From Macrostomum hystrix (lineage: Eukaryota > Platyhelminthes > Macrostomidae): a stretch of 64,000 bases of DNA. Of the stretch, positions 21,547-32,899 are shown in pieces; the first letter of the stretch is position 1, and each line of letters begins with the position of its first letter. The DNA is taken from NCBI GenBank assembly GCA_950097015.1, contig CATNEN010000001.1:2437001-2501000 (forward strand), read 5' to 3'. The position numbers were made by a program, and so were the translations under genes. A model generated the notes under the pieces. It worked only from the letters and a program-made list of their open reading frames with translations. It was not told the DNA's origin and searched no databases.

Positions 21547-22144
21547 TTCCTGTTGCTTATATTTTAGTAATAAATTTGTCCATTTTAAAAAACTAATTTA
21601 TGATTCCGCCATAGAGTTTTATACAGAGAAATATTCAGAGTTATGTACTGAATATCTCGACGATGCTGACTCGGATGGCTTTGAAAGTTAGTTCATCGTA
21701 AAATTTGGACAAAAAATTATCTATATGGTGAACATTTACGAAAAGTAGGCAGTGTGTAATTGATTTACCACAGTAGGTCTTTTCACAGGGAGAATTAAAG
21801 CTTGGTATGTTAAAGAAACTAGTTTGAAGGGAATTTATCTGATCTAATCAATTGATGTACACTTACCTGTACTCATAGCAGAGCAGAATAAGGATGTTCT
21901 GCAGCTCGTTTAGTGAGAGTACTGTAACACTTTTAGGGCGTTACCCATCAGAAAGCTCTCAAATGCGTATGACTGCCCTAAAACTCCGCCGTGTCTGGCA
22001 TTCTATCCTTGCTTCTCTCTACCACAGCCTGATGAACTGTGCAGTCTCTTGATGTCTTAAATAAACCATTTCTCATATTCTGCAGCCAGTCATGTTATCA
22101 GAGAGTTCTCGACATGTGTTGTAGGTTAAAGTGAGAATATGTTA
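21547..22144. other. AT-rich spacer with LTR-like words
   Basis: From about 21921 the sequence starts TGTAACACTTTTAGGGCG and contains AAATAAACC near 22060, as some LTRs do, but I could not find a matching end or target duplication. No coding signal. Confidence 0.3.
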
Positions 22145-23835
22145 TATTAAATCCTGATTCACTAAAATCCTGTTTCACTAGAATCCTGATTCACAAAAAT
22201 CGTGATTCACTAAAATCCTGATCACTAAAATCGTGATTCATTAAAATCCTAATTCACTAAAATCGTGATTCATTAAAATTGTGATTTATTCAAATCCTGA
22301 TTCACTAAAATCGTGATTCATTAAAATCGTAATTCACTAAAATCCTGATTCACTGAAATCCCGATTCACTAAAATCGTGATTCACTGAAATCCCGATTCA
22401 CTAAAATCGTGATTCACTGAAATCCCGATTCACTAAAATCGTGATTCACTAAAATCCTGTTTCACTATAATCCTGATTCACTAAAATCCTGTTTCCCTAG
22501 AATCCTGTTTCACTAGAATCCTGATTCACTAAAATCCCGTTTCACTAAAATCCTGTTTCACTAGAATCCTGATTCACTAAAATCCCGATTCACTAAAATC
22601 CTGTTTCACTAGAATCCTGATTCACTAAAATCCCGACTCACTAAAATAATTGTTCACTAAAATCGTGATTCACAAAAATCCCGATTCACTAAAATCCTGT
22701 TTCACTAGAATCCTGATTCACTAAAATCCCGACTCACTAAAATAATTGTTCACTAAAATCGTGATTCACTAAAATCCCGATTCACTAAAATCCTGTTTCA
22801 CTAGAATCCTGATTCACTAAAATCCTGATTCACTGAAATCCCGATTCACTAAAATCGTGATTCACTAAAATCCTGTTTCACTAGAATCCTGATTCACTAA
22901 AATCCTGTTTCACTAGAATGCTGATTCACTAAAATCCCGACTCACTAAAGTACTTGTTCACTAAAATCGTGATTCACTAAAATCCTGTTTCACTATAATC
23001 CTGATTCACTAAAATCCTGTTTCACTAAAATCGTGATTCACTAAAATCCTGTTTCACTAGAATCCTGATTCACTAAAATCCCGACTCACTAAAATACTTG
23101 TTCACTAAAATCGTCATTCACTAAAATCCTGTTTCACTATAATCCTGATTCACTAAAATCCTGTTTCACTAAAATCGTGATTCACTAAAATCCTGTTTCA
23201 CTAGAATCCTGATTCACTAAAATCCCGACTCACTAAAATAATTGTTCACTAAAATCGTGATTCACTAAAATCCCGATTCACTAAAATCCTGTTTCACTAG
23301 AATCCTGATTCACTGAAATCCCGATTCACTAAAATCGTGATTCACTAAAATCCTGTTTCACTAGAATCCAGATTCACTAAAATCCCGACTCACTAAAATA
23401 ATTGTTCACTAAAATCCTGATTCACTAAAATCCCGATTCACTAAAATCCTGTTTCACTAGAATCTTGATTCACTAACATCCCCACTCACAAAAATACTTG
23501 TTCACTAAAATCGTGATTCACTAAAATCGTGATTCACTAAAGTCGTGATTCACTAAAATCCTGATTCACTGAAATCCCGATTCACTAAAATCCTGTTTCA
23601 CTAGAATCCCGATTCACTAAAATCCCGATTCACTAAAATCCTGTTTCACTAGAATCCTGATTCACTTAAATCCTGACTCACTAAAATACTTGTTCACTAA
23701 AATCGTGATTCACTAAAATCCTGTTTCACTAGAATCCTGATTCACTGAAATCCTGTTTCACTAGAATCCTGATTCACTAAAATCCCGACTCACTAAAATA
23801 ATTGTTCACTAAAATCCTGATTCACTTAAATCCCC
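22145..23835. repeat. 16-bp tandem array, about 105 copies
   Basis: A 1.7-kb array of ATTCACTAAAATCCTG units with variants in the last bases (CCTG, CGTG, CCCG) and in the AAAAT/AGAAT core. Variant order repeats in blocks (for instance the CCGACTCACTAAAATAATTG series), pointing to multi-unit duplications. Confidence 0.95.
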
Positions 23836-24249
23836 AATTTTTAAAATCCATAATCTCCAATAAACAGACTCACGAAATATTTTTTAACTATTTGACCTTG
23901 CGATGGATGCGATGTTATTGAAATATTTTTACAAGTGAAGGCACCTAAGGCGACTCGCCTTTGGGAAGGTCGCGATGGTCAGAGCCAAAATTAGAGAGAG
24001 AAGTCAACAAGAATCCATAAAAGCAAAACAAGTAAAAATCTGAATGTAAAAAACTTTTCGCTTTGATATGAAGGAACACTTTTATTAACTTTAGTAACGT
24101 TATAAAAGAAAAATTGAAAGATTTAGAAATACAAAGAAACACTACATGAGATTTTTCCTTTGAGCACAAAGCACAGTAAAAGAAGTCGATTTGGAAGTAA
24201 CGGGAGTTTTTTTGGGATTAGCACAAACAATGCGTAAGAATCTGAAGTG

Positions 24250-25020
24250 CTTGAGGCTATGAGATAGATCGGGTGAGATAGATCGGATAAGATTGATCGG
24301 GTGAGATAGATCGGGTGAGATAGATCGGGTGCAGCACATTGGGTGAGATAGATCGGGTGAGATAGATCGGGTGCAGCACATTGGCTTAGATAGATCGGGT
24401 GAGATAGATCGGGTGAGAAAGATCGGGTGAGAAAGATCGGGTGAGATAGATCGGGTGCAGCACATCGGGTGAGAAAGATCGGTTGAGATAGATCGGGTGA
24501 GAAAGATCGGGTGAGAAAGATCGGGTGAGATAGATCGGGTGAGAAAGATCGGGTGAGATATAGATCGGTTGAGATTGATCGGGTGAGATTGATCGGGTGA
24601 GAAAGATCGGGTGAGAAAGATCGGGTGAGATAGATCGGGTGAGATATAGATCGGTTGAGATTGATCGGGTGAGAAAGATCGGGTGAGAAAGATCGGGTGA
24701 GATTGATCGGGTGGGAAAGATCGGGTGAGATAGATCGGGTGAGATAGATCGGGTAAGATAGATTGGGTGAGATACGCTCGTAGATCGGGTGAGATAGATC
24801 GGGTGAGATAGATCGGGTAAGATATATCTGGTGAGAAAGATCGGATGAGATAGATCAGGTGAGAAAGATCAGGTGAGATAGGATCGGGTAAGATTGATCG
24901 GGTGCAACACATCGGGTGAGAAAGATCGGTGATATTGATCGGGTGAGATCGATCAGCTGAAATAGATCGGGTGAGATAGATAGGGTGAGAAAGATCGGGT
25001 GCAGCACATCGTGTGAAATG
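24250..25020. repeat. 14-bp tandem array, about 55 copies
   Basis: Units of GAGATAGATCGGGT with GAGAAAG and GCAGCACAT variants. Because 14 bp x 3 is 42 bp, the minus strand stays open for about 300 codons of low complexity. I regard that frame as a by-product of the repeat. Confidence 0.95.
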
Positions 25021-25520
25021 TATCGTATCGCATGAAAAGGCATTCATTTTAGGACAGTGCGCGGTGCAATCGTTGTTAACGCACTAAAAAAATCGATTTA
25101 ATGAGTCAAACCTGCTCATCAATACAACATGTGAGATCGATTTCGAAGTGTCGCCTTACTCATTTCCCTTTCCAACACAAAACGGACTCTGCAGTGCTCA
25201 TTGATTCATAGAGCCTACAGCTGCTCTAGTTGCTGGTTAGGTTTAGGCGTGGGGATTGACATCAGTGCAAAGCTGTCAAGCGCTTGCGTCTCTAGTTACA
25301 AAGAATGTGACGAATCCTGACATGAAGGTTCTGTTAGATATTATAAAAATTCCTGAGAATCTATGTTACAATCGTCTATAGATTAAGAGTCGAAACAATG
25401 ATTTGTGTCTAAATAATCTATTTTCTATTGATATATTTAGATCGATTAAGTTGGCAAAGGCTTCTTCCAATCGCTAGGGTTCTTTGAAGGTATCAGTTCT
25501 TAGGTATGTATGCTAATATT
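25021..25520. other. spacer without recognised features
   Basis: Unique sequence between the 14-bp array and a SINE. No gene or RNA seen. Confidence 0.5.
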
Positions 25521-25752
25521 AATAAAGGCTGTGTACGGCTGTTCAGTCCATGGACTGGGGGGGACGCCACACCCACCCTCAATTACCCCCCAGCTAATGC
25601 TGGTACCCATTTAACAGCTGGGTGAACTGAAGCAATGCAGAGTTAATGTTTCTTGCTAAAGTACACAATTTTTAACGCAGTGGAGTCGGCAATCGAACCT
25701 CCGACCTTCAAGTCGTGAGTCCGACCCTCTAACCGCTAAGCTACAATCCCTG
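25521..25752 (-). repeat. tRNA-derived SINE, family 1 (truncated)
   Basis: A minus-strand copy from the GTACGGCTGTTCAGTCCATGG segment to the tRNA head. The B box is slightly decayed (CAATCGAACCTCCG on the plus strand), and the 3' tail after the CCATGG palindrome is missing. Confidence 0.75.
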
Positions 25753-26369
25753 AAAGGAAAGCATAAACGAGTATAATTATTTTGCAATAAATTATACGCA
25801 ATAATACGAGCTATATAAGCGGCAGCTGTATTATGCGATGTATAGTTTCCACAATTTATGGACCACTAATTGGCACGTGTGTCTGGCAGAAACAGAAAAA
25901 AACTGGCTTCCTTGTCAGCACTCTGTACTTAGTCACCTGGTCGGGGGAAGAAACTAAGACAGACGCTGAGAAAGAGAAAAATGGAATCAAAGTGCATGGC
26001 TACTTTATCTATCAATCTATCTATCGATCGATCTATCTATCTATCCTTCTATCCTATTTATCTGTCCGGTATTGGGAATGCAGTTATAACAATCCTTATA
26101 ATTGCCTCATTCTCACTATGATGGATTCCGAGTTTCCTATCAACGGAAACAACTGGAAAGCCACCTTTGCTACACTAATTAATAGAAGCAATAATAGATT
26201 GCTTATAGTTGTCTTCTAAGTCGCAGCGAATTAGGAAAATGTGGGCAAAAGCAAATACTCACCCTAACTTGTATTGAGTAGCAGATAATTAGGAAATGGA
26301 CATCAGAACTATGAACTCACCTTGCTGCCATATTCTAAATTTAGATTTAGCAAGCCTTCTTCGTTTGCA
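25753..26369. other. spacer with a CTAT microsatellite
   Basis: A (CTAT)n/(CGAT) microsatellite lies at about 26008-26050. An open frame of 128 codons spans it (25833-26219) but has no family motif and I do not call it. Confidence 0.4.
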
Positions 26370-26485
26370 TCGGGAGCCTGTAGTCCAAGTGGTTAGACTT
26401 CTGCCCTAGAAGCTAGAGCTTCGGACTTACTATTTGAAGGTCGGGGGTTCGATTCCCGACTCTAGTCCATGGACTGAACAGTTAA
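26370..26485 (+). repeat. tRNA-like SINE head, family 1 relative
   Basis: It has an A-box-like TAGTCCAAGTGGTTAGAC and a B box GGTTCGATTCCC, separated by a long variable segment as in class II tRNAs, then AGTCCATGGACTGAACAG as in family 1. The rest of the body is absent. Confidence 0.65.
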
Positions 26486-27464
26486 ATCAGAAGTCAGTTA
26501 AGGATTAGGAAAAGCAAAGCTAGTTCAATCTTCAACATTTGCAGATCCTGGGAGATTGAATATTAAAATTATATGAAGGCTGTAAGACTGACTTGTGTGC
26601 GGTCATTGTAAGCTCAGAGAACAAGTAAAAATTATTAGACACGGTAGGTCAAGTAGGCAGGCAGAAATTACTCACACAGGAAGTAATAAATGAATTGACA
26701 GTGATTTTATATTGCCTTTTCGAGAGACACAGGTTTTATTTTCTAGGAAGATACTGATTGGAAAAAAGCTATCAGCTTGGTTGTACTTCTTGCCTGTTGA
26801 TCACAATTGCTGATTGCCGAAGTGAGAAATAAAAAATAACAATTTTGGCCTTATAAAGATCCTGTGTATTCTTATGCTATCAGTCACGGGCCCATAAAAA
26901 TATATATCGCCTACCCAATCCAACCAATCAATTAATCGAGAAAAAAATACATCTATTCAGTACATTGATTCACAATCATACACAAAATAAACTGTTCATT
27001 GATTCTTAATCACACAATTTCTATTTCAGAACAACAGGCTTCTCGTGTTTTAGCGTCCTACTTAAAGTAGTTAGTGCCATTAGATATTAATTAATTAAGA
27101 TATTAGTTAATTCGCAACAATAAATGAAGAATTCAGTAAAACAAATCAACAGTGGCGTGATTTTAATTTCGCTTGGAAGGTCCAGCAATTGTTAAATACG
27201 CTCGGTGCTTCAGTAGCTCGAACTGAGACAGTAAAAAAATATCTTGTCCATTGCTTTATTTCTCTTTTTTAGATGTAAGACAAGCACAAGAAAACCATTG
27301 ATAAACATAACCGCTTTCGTTTAGGCCAAAGTGTCAGAAGAAAATAAAAAGTTTTATTAGAACTAAGCTTACGCGCGCTGGTTCTGGATTTCAGCAACGC
27401 TTTCTCGGCGCAATCATTGACGTCGCGAGTCGTCAGTCTGCATGGCTCAAATCAGATGGTGTTG
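26486..27464. other. AT-rich spacer
   Basis: No coding, RNA or array features recognised. Confidence 0.5.
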
Positions 27465-28076
27465 CTATTTCGCTCGGCTCAGCCAGTTAGCCGCCTCCTT
27501 TGGTCGCTTGCTGCCAACTATTGCGATGGGCTTCTGGAGCATGCTGCAGTTGGCAAGCCGCATTGCCTGGCTCAGTCCGCTCGATTCAGCCGAGGAAGCG
27601 GCTAGGAACAGATCGTCAGCTGCCTTGTTCTTCTGATAGAGCAGCTTTTGTAAGAGTCTGTCGGCGTTTGCGAGCGCTGGCTGCGGCTGCTGCTGCGATT
27701 TCCATCGTTGACTGCGACACCTGACTAGCTCGTGATTGCAGTTGTCGCAGTTGCGGTCGCTATTGTAAACCGGGTGTTCCTCTTCCTCCTCTTCATCAGC
27801 AAGCGTTATTCTTGTCCTGCGATGCCGATGCTTCACATAGGATTTGGCGGCTACGTCTGAATCATTTCTACCTGTTGAAGCCAAACTTGAGCTTGGGGCA
27901 GGAGATGCTGACGACATCGCCCGATGGTGCTTTGATGACTCAGAGTGCCGATGACTTGGACAGAAATGCGACAGTGCATTGTATGCTTTCTCCTTGACGT
28001 CCTGAGCGGTGAAATAGGCGCGCTTGTGTCGACTTGTAGTTAGTCGCTGCTTCTGATGGTTGTGTGATTGGTCCAT
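27465..28076 (-). CDS. unknown 203-aa hydrophilic protein
   Basis: A single open frame from an ATG at 28076 (context AACAATGG) to a TAG at 27465. It begins MDQSHNHQKQRLTTSRHKRA and has a Ser/His-rich first half, a run of six or more acidic residues (LADEEEEEEHP), a CDNCNHELVRC cluster that could bind metal, and a C-terminal part with helical heptad-like spacing (ADRLLQKLLYQKNKAADDL). There is no signal peptide or membrane helix, so it is likely cytosolic or nuclear. Codon use is GC-rich relative to its flanks, supporting a real gene. It lies divergent to the ABCG gene, about 1.3 kb away. I do not recognise the family. Confidence 0.5.
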   Translation of the reverse strand: MDQSHNHQKQRLTTSRHKRAYFTAQDVKEKAYNALSHFCPSHRHSESSKHHRAMSSASPAPSSSLASTGRNDSDVAAKSYVKHRHRRTRITLADEEEEEEHPVYNSDRNCDNCNHELVRCRSQRWKSQQQPQPALANADRLLQKLLYQKNKAADDLFLAASSAESSGLSQAMRLANCSMLQKPIAIVGSKRPKEAANWLSRAK

Positions 28077-29364
28077 TGTTAATATTTCCGCAACACTTTG
28101 AAACACGAAAGTAAAGTGTCTGACGAGCCGCTTAACTGTCTTCTCTTTAACTGCTTAGCGAGCCTTTGAGAAACGGTGTATAACCTTCGTCAACCTAATT
28201 AAATTAAAAATCTACTGAAGTTACTTTGTTAGATTCCGTTTTCGCATCGTCGGGACTCTGTTTTTAGTCCGTTAAGGCTTCATACATTTTTCCATAGACA
28301 CTCGAGGCAGCCGAATATAAAGTAACGAGTTACCTTGACTAGGGTTAAATTCGAAATATTTATCTTGCTTGTGTGTAGAAATGAAAATCTCGAAGCTTTC
28401 AGAAGTTCGTTGAAGCAATATGTTTTGCAAGATATTTAGAAAAATAACAGAATTTAATATGCTTCCAATAAAGAAGCATCAACATTTTAATATGAAAACG
28501 TGAAATATTCCAATCTCGCTAGTGCATTTTTTGCTTCAAAACAGTAGCGGCGCAGGACCTCCAGCTGGGGGGGGGCGGTGGTTGGGTGGTCACCCCCCTG
28601 AGGTCTCAGGTGACCACCCCCATGCCCCATGAGGTGACCACACTTTTGAAAAAATATGGTAAAGTACCAATTTTTTTTAAGTGGGTGGTCACCCCCTGAG
28701 GGTGGTGAGGGGTGGTCACCCGGGGGCAGCCCGCCCCCCCTGCGCCGCCACTGCTTCAAAATCTGCCTTTAATAAGTTTTCCAAGAAACGAAGTGTAAGC
28801 GTGTGATTGCCCAGCTTTGATTTTTCCATTCCATTCCCGACCACAAGTTGCTTGTCAGTTAGGTAGCTCTCAGCGTTCCGTGTCTTGAGAGTGCGGTCGG
28901 TCTTCGTGTTTTAAATAGTTTTTTTATTTTATCTGGGACATTGTCGTGAGCGTCCACACCAACTCCTCAACTCGTCATCAACATCCATCACCGCTGCTAC
29001 TATTGAACTAATTGGTAGGACACCGACACCGGTGAGTGGACAATAAGTACCTAGCTTTAAATCTTCTTGATGCTCCAAGTATGTTTGTCTAGAGCCATTT
29101 TTCAAATAATACACTACAATGAGTCGTCCAAAGTGCGGATGTTTGGAAATTTTAAACCTAAAATCAATAAAAAAATCCTTAATCTGAGCATGATTGTCAC
29201 GCTTCGATAGATTAAATTTTTCCTATTTTAAAGGTTTCATACAAGCGTGACTTGCTTGCTATGGGGCAAGATTATTTAAACAAACAGATGCGAATAAATG
29301 ATCAAAATGATTCGTTTACGCCTAGTTTGTTAACATTTCTTTTTCTGCCTCCCGCCTAAGAAAG
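28077..29364. other. intergenic region between divergent genes
   Basis: Contains the hAT-like MITE at 28542-28753 and otherwise unique AT-rich DNA. Promoters of the minus-strand unknown gene and the plus-strand ABCG gene should lie here, but no clear core element was seen. Confidence 0.4.
28542..28753. mobile_element. hAT-like MITE, 212 bp
   Basis: Ends CAGTAGCGGCGCAGG and CCTGCGCCGCCACTG are inverted repeats (one mismatch in the first 15 bases), starting CAGT-GCGG as in many hAT elements. The flanks are an exact 8-bp duplication, CTTCAAAA (28534-28541 and 28754-28761). The inside is a G/C-rich set of GGTGGTCACC palindromes around a short AT core. It is unrelated to the MITE pair at 11224 and 13069. 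Confidence 0.9.
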
Positions 29365-31854
29365 ATGCATCAGCGCCATTTGACACTTTCGCTGCAGAAT
29401 CTGACGGTGTTTGTGAAGGAGCGGGACACGCCGGTGCTGAATGGCGTCAGTTTTCGCAGTGAAAGCGGCCGCCTCACTGCTGTCATGGGTCCCAGCGGCA
29501 GTGGCAAGACCACTCTGCTGCACTCATTGTGCGGCCGACTGCCACTGGACAGCGGCTGCCTCAAGCTCGGCCGCCAGGCGGTGTCGCGCAAGACCCAGAA
29601 GGCGTTCGGCTACGTCACCCAGGAGGATGTGTTCTTTCCGCAGCTGACTCTGCGACAGACGCTGCGATTCACAGCCGAGGTACGACTCGGTACTGCTGTT
29701 GGGCCGGCCGAGAAGATGCGTAGAATTGCTCGCGTGATCGATGCGCTGGAGCTGGACAGGTGAGAGACAGGACAGGTGCTTTAGGTACGGTTGTTAGCAT
29801 CCTTTGTATTAACAGATTTTACATCAATAACCGCATCAAAAAGGTGCATCGACACTCGAATCGGTGACTTCTTGGACAAGGGACTCTCTGGCGGCGAGAA
29901 GCGACGTGCCAGCATCGCCTGCGAGTTGCTGCACGATCCTCGAGTCCTGCTCCTGGACGAACCAACTTCGGGTCTAGACGCCAGCCTGGCCCACTCCATC
30001 GTGCGCCTCCTGCATGACTGGGCCACCAACAACAACCGCATTGTCATCACCAGCATTCACCAGCCTTCCTCGCACATCTATCACGTGTTCGACGATGTCC
30101 TACTGTTAGTCGACGGCCAAGTTTGCTATCGCGGCCAGCGCAAAGACATGGCCAACTATTTTGACTGCATCGGGGTGCCGTTTCCCAAGGACTGGAACCC
30201 AGCTGACTACCTCATGGAGGCGGTGGCCTCTAGTAAGCGCGCCCTGATACTGGAAAAAGGTCGAGAGCTCTTTAGCGACTCAACGCTGCCAGCGCCCATG
30301 TCACCAACCGGATGTGTTGACGTCGGAGGCGCCGGTTACGACGCTATACCCATGAGAGAGACAGCCGACTCGTTCTTCTTTAAGACCGACCAGTGGCGGG
30401 ACAGCCTTCTGGCTCACGATACGGCGGCAGCGGCGTCTCGCTCAACCGAATCTCAGCCACTGAAATTCGGCGACGTCTTTCGAGAGGAGCCACGCAAGGC
30501 CAGCTGGCGGGCCCAGTTCAACGCATTGGTCATGAGGAACTTTCAGGTACACAAAACACTGTTTTAAAGAGCCCCTGAAATATAATGACCTACACTGCTG
30601 CTGTGTTCCTCATGGGGGTGAGTGGCAGAGCGGTCTAACTCGCTTGCCTTTCGCACCAAGGTCCCTGAGCTCGATTTCGCGGCGAGGCCACATTCTCTAC
30701 GGGCGCAGCCGCGTAGAGAAGGCTTGGGGGCTTGTGCGTTTTATGCCCTTGAACGACAACCTCCAAAGCACAGTGAAACTACACTGCTTGGCAATGAAAA
30801 ATTCAGGGCAGATGTACACCACCCGTTTGAGAGTACGCCTGTGTACAGTATCCGTGTGCGTATATGCTCAGAAGTCAGTGGAATGGGCAGAACTGTCACA
30901 TCGCTGGCTGCGCGTCTACTGTCAACAAATGATGTTCCAATGCCCACAGCCCTCGTGCAAATATTCATATTTTTATTATTCTGTGATCCTCCACTGCAGG
31001 TGTCACGTCTGAGATCATTCGCCGTGTTTCCGTTGGTCCAGTACACGGTATTCACCCTGCTCGTGTCCGCTCTCTGGTTTCACATTCGACGCCGCGAGGA
31101 AGACATCAAAGACATCCTCGGCTTATTATTCTATCTGACACTAAGCCAAAGCAATATTAACATCCTGGAGCCGTTGAGCTCATTTACCGAGGACCTGGCC
31201 ATTGTGCAGCACGAGCTTTTGGCCAATAAGTATAAAATTAGCGCTTATTACGTGGCCAAAACAGTAACTGAAGTCCCAACGCAGATAGTTTTGCCGTTGA
31301 TTTCGCTTAGCATCATCTACTGGGCAGCGGCGCTAGGCAGCTCAGGCACCTACCTGGAGTTCACCGGCATGGTACTGCTAAACGTCCTGGCCTGCCAGGG
31401 CATGGGCATCTTCTTCAGTCTGGTCTCGCGTAGGCCGAAAGCGAATCTCGCAGCGGCGTTCACGCTAATCTTTCTGGCATTCACAGCTGGCGGCCTGTTT
31501 CTGACTCGGTTTCCTGATGGCCTCGGCTGGGTGCGCTGGCTGTCATTCGTTCGCTACGCCTTCCAGTTTCACGTCTACGTGGTGTTCTCTGGCATGCAGC
31601 AGCTGCAGTGCTCAACTACTGGCGCCTCTAGCTCTAGCAGGTATCCGACCTGCCTGTCCAGCAATGGCACAGGTGTGCTCACCGGTAAAGAAGTGCTGGC
31701 CGCAATGCAGGACCCCCTGGCGCCACCCTGGCTTAGCGTTGGTGTCATGCTTGGCTTGCTGCTAGTGTTCCGCACTGCCGCGTTCCTCCTGCTGAAACGG
31801 CGACACCAGCGAACTGTGGGAATTCGCTGCGTGCCGAGATGCTTGAAGGGATGA
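29365..31854 (+). CDS. ABCG-subfamily (White-type) ABC half-transporter
   Basis: Three exons: 29365-29759, 29844-30546 and 31000-31854 (phases 2, 0), about 650 aa, normal for an ABCG half-transporter. The N-terminal ATPase domain has the Walker A GPSGSGKTT (residues 42-50), a Q-loop in VTQEDVF, the signature LSGGE (146-150), the Walker B RVLLLDEPTSGLD (165-177) and the switch His in TSIHQP (204). NPADYLMEAV follows. The C-terminal half holds about six membrane helices (e.g. LVQYTVFTLLVSALWFHI, IFFSLVSRRPKANLAAAF) with an extracellular loop before the last. Nucleotide-binding domain first is the ABCG order. It would work as a dimer, exporting lipid, sterol, pigment precursor or xenobiotic; substrate cannot be told. 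Intron 1 is 84 nt with a poor acceptor (CAAAAAG); intron 2 carries a SINE. All ATP-binding residues are intact. Confidence 0.92.
30614..30985 (+). repeat. tRNA-derived SINE, family 2, in ABCG intron 2
   Basis: The head GTGAGTGGCAGAGCGGTC (A-box-like) and GAGCTCGATTTCG (degenerate B box) leads into a body shared with copies at 32286, 33222, 44055 and 44998: GCGAGGCCACATTC, GAGAAGGCTTGGGG, TCAGGGCAGATGTACAC and a GTGTACAGTATCCGTGTG tail ending AATGGGCAGA... and GCCCACAGCC. It reaches the branch-point region of the intron. Confidence 0.85.
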
Positions 31855-32285
31855 AATTAGTCTGGCTATTCCTAAACTGGCTTCTCAACAGAACTCTACA
31901 GAATGTGCTGCAAATTTTTTTAAAAAGCTTGCTACTAGATGAGTAGTTACTTGAGTTCGTAGTTCCAGCCGAGGTACTGCCTACAATGGTCTCGTTAATT
32001 TATTGGATGAACCAGATGCAAGTCCAGAACCAAATGGTAACTGTTAAATGTATCGCTCCTACATTGCAATCTGCTAATTGAATATTTACGTCGGTGGCGG
32101 CGTGGTGCGTTGGTCTCAGTTAAACATTCGATAATCATCGAATAAGTGTTTTTTAATAAAAATACTGACTAAATCCCTACTGTAATTCACATCTTCTATG
32201 GTAACAGAGATTATTAAAACAGATTTTTCTTTAAATAAATTTGCCTTAAAGGAAAAATATAAGGCATCGTAATTCCAACTGTCAG
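31855..32285. other. spacer downstream of ABCG
   Basis: No gene or RNA recognised. The 3' UTR of the ABCG transporter must lie here, but no canonical AATAAA was seen close to the stop. Confidence 0.4.
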
Positions 32286-32585
32286 AGCGTGAGTGGTAAA
32301 GTGGTTCACACGTTTGCCTCTCGTACGAAGGTCCCTGAGCACAATTCTGCGGTGAGGCCACATTCTTTTGGGGCGCAGCCGCCAAGAGAAGGCTTGGGGT
32401 CTTGTCATGCAATTTACGTCCTTTAGGGTCAACCTCCACGATACAGTATAATAGTGCACACTACCTGAAGATGAGAAATTCAGGGCAGATGTACACACCT
32501 GTAAGGGCATAATTGCCTCCTCGTTGGCTGTGAGTCTGCTGTCGCCAAAACGACGCACCAAGGCCTATACAGCCCTCCAGCAATG
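32286..32585 (+). repeat. tRNA-derived SINE, family 2
   Basis: A copy starting GAGCGTGAGTGGTAAAGTGG with the GAGCACAATTCTGCGGTGAGG B-box region, TTCAGGGCAGATGTACAC and an ACAGCCCTCCAGCAATGG end. Somewhat decayed. Confidence 0.75.
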
Positions 32586-32899
32586 GTTAATCCTTTTGTT
32601 ATTGATTCAAACTCTAGCAACTCCCTCCGTGTCAGCGCACTTCCAATGAGTCTAAATTCAGTTTGGACTTGTTGCAATTTGTTTGCCAACGTCTCTGATA
32701 ATGAAAAAACACTGCAGATTCAAATTTTCATTAGAAAAATTAGCTGCGCCAGATTTCTTGTTTTAAAAGTGATAAGTTTATTGCCTTTTTAATAAAATGC
32801 TTTACTGCGGAAAACAATCATGCTTTTGCACTTTTAAGTTGTTCTAAATATTTCTAGCAAAAAAATACCAATATAAAAGGTGCCAGAAAACAAACAAAT

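Noticed and set aside
21921..22135. Second LTR-like sequence (TGTAACAC... with AAATAAACC)
   Set aside because: No matching CA end or target-site duplication could be identified.
24142..25047. 301-codon minus-strand open frame rich in SHPIYLTRSISPDL
   Set aside because: It follows from the 14-bp repeat (42 bp per three units) and changes with frame; no evidence of a gene.
25833..26219. 128-codon open frame across a CTAT microsatellite
   Set aside because: No domain, low-complexity core, and no splice or expression context.
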